Source: Dimargaris cristalligena (taxonomy: Eukaryota; Kickxellomycota; Dimargaritomycetes; Dimargaritales; Dimargaritaceae). Taken from it: a stretch of 11,265 nucleotides of DNA. Below the pieces are notes generated by a model, which saw nothing but the letters and a program-made list of their open reading frames with translations, had not been told where the DNA came from and did not search any database. The stretch is from the NCBI GenBank assembly GCA_027576995.1, contig JANBQC010000771.1, positions 1 to 11,265 of the forward strand, read 5' to 3'. The position numbers were made by a program, and so were the translations under genes. Position 1 is the stretch's first letter. Every line of letters starts with the position of its first letter. This document shows, one piece after another, positions 8,856-11,265 of this stretch.

Positions 8856-8873
8856 CTCGGCAGAGATGCCGGG
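8856..8873. repeat. GC-rich hairpin with a GAGA tetraloop
   Basis: CTCGGCA (8856-8862) and TGCCGGG (8867-8873) pair over 7 bp (one T-G wobble) around GAGA. Read as + strand RNA, the loop is a GNRA tetraloop. It lies downstream of both candidate poly(A) signals of RRP5. Confidence 0.5.
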
Positions 8874-8952
8874 AACTACGTTTCTCAGATCATCCCAGGC
8901 TGTGGAGTTTCCGGGGGTCATTACTAAATAATTTATCGTTGTGGCCCAAGGT

Positions 8953-9005
8953 TCACTGATGAGTCCAAAATCTTGGTCTTATCCGTAAGATTACTCATCC
9001 GGTGA
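8953..9005. repeat. Nested inverted repeat (17 bp of pairing), possible structured RNA
   Basis: Three nested arm pairs: TCAC (8953-8956) with GTGA (9002-9005), GATGAGT (8958-8964) with ACTCATC (8993-8999), and AATCTT (8969-8974) with AAGATT (8987-8992). They are separated by one internal loop (T against CG), a 4-base CCAA bulge and a 12-base terminal loop. The two inner helices are continuous on the right arm. It could be a hairpin RNA, a protein-binding palindrome or chance. Which strand would be transcribed is unknown. Confidence 0.5.
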
Positions 9006-11102
9006 TTTTGGTAAAATGTGTTTCTTGAGTTGAAATTTACAACCAAGGGTCTACTCTCACTCAAAATACTTTTACATTTGTACAGAAAGATTCACCTGTG
9101 GTTAGATCTACTACAAAACCTGCCTCCCCTAATCTCAAAAACACCACATTTACTACAGCTTGGAACCAACCCCACCTACGGTTAGCTGTATGGCGTTTTA
9201 CACCTTTGTGATTACCTAGATCATGCATTTAAGACGCCCATTGTTGCCAGTTGAAGTGAATAATTGTTACTAGCCACCACAACTTGTCCCATCCCATCTG
9301 TATTTCCTTTCTATTCCACCTGCCCGCATTTGTAATGAACGTATATTTAGAATCCACTATTACTTTAACATCACTGCTAGGCTTGAACGGAATGGGTAAC
9401 CCTTAGAAAGATATATAATTGTTGCTGGCAATAAGAATGTACTGGTGGGTTCAAAAACTAATATTATAATTAAGATTCCAAAGGTAGGGTAGTCAATTGA
9501 TTGTTTCACAGTGCTTTACAGACAGAAATGCTAACATTTCAGAAAAACACCAAAATAGAGCATGGCCAATCAGTAGTAAGTTATAATGTTTAATATGTCC
9601 TAGGTTGTTGATACAAAAGTGCCCAGTCGGATATTAGTAGCTACTGGCAGAAATTAAAAAACATAGTCATTGGGTAAAGACACGAGGAGAAAAGCCGAAG
9701 CAAACATTCGTTTTGAATTGAGGAATAGGTTATCGAAATTTATTAAAACTACACTGGTCCCGCTCCACTGATCCTAATTCCTTGGTTTAATTATCCTAGA
9801 ATTGGGAAATCAATTAATATTGTCCAGTTTTCTTATCTAAACCAGCAATATCGACCACAGGCATCTAGCAATGCTATTCGCGGTTCTTTCTTTCTTTTAT
9901 CATCGTTTTGAGTTACTTAAGGAAGACATTGACTTTACTCTTCGATTTATAATCCCAACACTATGTGTTACCATTATCCTGTTTCATCAATAGGGTTTGG
10001 GGTTCTAGTCAACGAAGTAATACCTCCCTTTGACCATTCCCATCTCCCTCTTCGCATATCTTCTATATTTATTCACTAGCCCGTCATCAATATACAGATA
10101 TCTTTCTATTGCCTGGCAGTGTTCTCCAGTATTCTCTTGTTGGTTTTACACCAATACCCTTAGCCTATTCGGCTATATAAAACCAAGCCAATTCCTAGAG
10201 CTTTCCTATTGTAAATACGGCATTTTCACTGCTCCTTTTACTAGTTAACATGCCCTAACATCCGATATCCACCGTAATTGGTATCAATAAAGAGCCATTC
10301 ACAGCCTAATTTTGACTGTCATCTGAGTTTCCTTTCCTAAGTGCAGATATTCAAGTTTTTACTATTATCTTACTCTACGGCATCTAGGATAGCAGCAGGC
10401 GAATCTAGTTTACCATTGTACGGGTTTACCTAAACTATTAGAGTGTCTTTTACAACGCGATTTCATGTTTCAACTGGGAAACCTGGGATTAAGCCTATTG
10501 CACCCGTGGGCTATATCCACGCCATCTCAACTCTGTCAGTAGTTCTTGTTAAAAAGAAAAACACGCCACCAATTTTCTACGTTTATGTCATCCTTCTCAT
10601 TACCGATGGTGTCGCATTCATTTTGTTATGCCGAGGAGGTAATGTCTCGGATGGCTGATAATATTAGGGCATATCCGCCGTGGGTGGCACTTTCCGTTAA
10701 TATGCCCACAGCTTTCCTGCTTTTACCAAACCAATGTTTAGACATCAAATCCAGTCTATTCGATTCAAGGCAGTATCCTGTCATCATTCATTTATTTGAC
10801 CAAATTCCAACCCTTATTAGCTGAATTCGGAGTTGTTAGACATCGAAGTTGTGATAGGGCGGGGGTTCAGTCATAATGTTTGGGCCGACAAAGGAGCCAT
10901 ACGAATAGTACCAAAATGCTAGCTCCACTGTATATATTTTGGATTTAAAAGAAGGACTCTGGTAGTACAAGCGCCTCAGAGAGGGAGATAACTGAACGAT
11001 TCAAGCCCATCTTTTAACTATACCCCCAATGGCGGGTGGCTTAACAACTGCCCGATAGTAGATTGAGGTTTATGTTGGGACATGGGGAACCTCTATGCCT
11101 CC

Positions 11103-11228
11103 ATGATGAAAGCTGTTTTGCTGGGCGGGGTAGCTGATACAAAGCAGCAAGGCCTATCTTATTCCCGTTCTCTCACATCTTCTATCTTTCTCTCCCGTGG
11201 GGCTAAACAAAGCAGCACCGGGCTATAG
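11103..11228 (+). CDS. Doubtful 41-residue ORF at the right end, presequence-like composition
   Basis: ATG at 11103 opens a 41-codon frame ending TAG at 11226-11228. The peptide begins MMKAVLLGG and continues with Ser/Arg/Leu/Lys-rich sequence holding only one acidic residue (Asp), a composition seen in mitochondrial presequences. I do not recognise it. It could be a first exon of a gene that continues beyond the window, a tiny gene, or chance. Its composition is closer to the RRP5 coding region than to the surrounding DNA. Confidence 0.12.
   Translation: MMKAVLLGGVADTKQQGLSYSRSLTSSIFLSRGAKQSSTGL
11139..11217. repeat. Short direct repeat ACAAAGCAGCA
   Basis: The 11-base word occurs at 11139-11149 and 11207-11217, both preceded by GCT within a few bases. 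The copies flank a C/T-rich stretch (about 11156-11198). The copies are in the same frame of the 41-codon ORF, encoding TKQQ and KQSS-like segments in shifted registers. Probably minor. Confidence 0.45.
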
Positions 11229-11265
11229 ATTCCCCCTTTTTGGTTGAACATGGCCTGTAGGATCC

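Larger units (their letters stand above)
8691..11265. other. Right intergenic region, no gene recognised
   Basis: About 2.6 kb of AT-rich sequence whose only ORFs are under 100 codons. These have coding composition unlike RRP5 and no recognisable motifs. Two inverted-repeat hairpins (8856-8873 and 8953-9005) and several small palindromes (for example 9525-9540) occur in it. The last 200 bases become somewhat richer in G/C and pyrimidine tracts, which may mean that a neighbouring gene begins near or beyond the edge. No terminal repeats, transposase remnants or telomeric repeats were seen. Confidence 0.55.

Noticed and set aside
8956..8990. Hammerhead ribozyme-like core CTGATGA followed by a possible short stem (CCAA with TTGG)
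   Set aside because: The obligatory GAAA after stem II is absent, and no flanking helices place a cleavage triplet. The CTGATGA overlaps the arm of a different, better-supported hairpin.
8956..9100. Box C/D snoRNA starting with a TGATGA C-box-like motif at 8957-8962
   Set aside because: No CTGA D box follows within the expected distance, and no terminal stem brackets the interval.
9448..9458. GGTTCAAAAAC resembling a tRNA B box
   Set aside because: The 3' half of the box does not match, there is no A box at the right spacing, and no cloverleaf can be drawn.
10174..10182. Perfect TATATAAAA box
   Set aside because: No gene follows on the + strand within a sensible distance, and such words are expected by chance in AT-rich DNA.
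10030..10248. 72-codon hydrophobic ORF
   Set aside because: AT-rich random sequence yields Phe/Leu/Tyr/Ser-rich peptides. There is no recognised motif, no clear promoter spacing and no compositional shift from its surroundings.
10443..10824. Two overlapping ORFs of 71 and 92 codons in different frames
   Set aside because: Neither has a recognisable family feature or coding-like composition, and their overlap in different frames suggests chance.

Overview
The window carries one large, clearly recognisable eukaryotic nuclear gene on the + strand, flanked by AT-rich DNA with no supportable gene. The gene encodes the ribosome-biogenesis factor Rrp5 (PDCD11 in animals). It is a very long nucleolar protein with a chain of S1 RNA-binding domains followed by an acidic, Ser-rich linker and a C-terminal block of about seven HAT/TPR-like helical repeats. 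The C-terminal block resembles the yeast and human proteins closely enough to make the identification secure.

The organism is a eukaryote and probably a fungus. The coding region is compact and GC-rich, while the flanks are AT-rich. The only intron I can infer is short, with a GTAAGT donor and a GCTAAC branch-point-like element, and the gene is otherwise intronless. The large size, the many Ala/Pro/Thr-rich insertions and the divergence from ascomycete Rrp5 suggest an early-diverging fungal lineage. That placement is a guess and I cannot test it here.

Layout: 1-1070 is intergenic or promoter DNA. It holds a TATA-like element, a poly(A) tract, an 18-base palindrome, a G-tract/C-tract pair flanking a small hairpin, and a GC-rich hairpin at the left edge. 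Positions 1071-8463 are RRP5. I infer that the true start is an ATG at 1071-1073 that forms the whole coding part of exon 1, followed by an intron at 1074-1257. Exon 2 then runs uninterrupted to the TAA at 8461-8463, giving 2402 residues. If translation began at the first ATG of the uninterrupted frame (1345), the protein would be 2372 residues. Positions 8464-8690 are the likely 3' UTR, with TATATA and AATAAA signals. Positions 8691-11265 are 2.6 kb of AT-rich DNA without a convincing gene. This stretch contains two neat inverted-repeat hairpins about 0.4-0.55 kb past the stop codon, and a tiny ORF at the right end that might be the first exon of a neighbour.

I see no mobile element, CRISPR array, tRNA, rRNA or multi-gene system. 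The most useful new observations are the start-codon-only first exon, the apparent absence of two canonical S1 domains combined with large insertions elsewhere, and the nested hairpin at 8953-9005.
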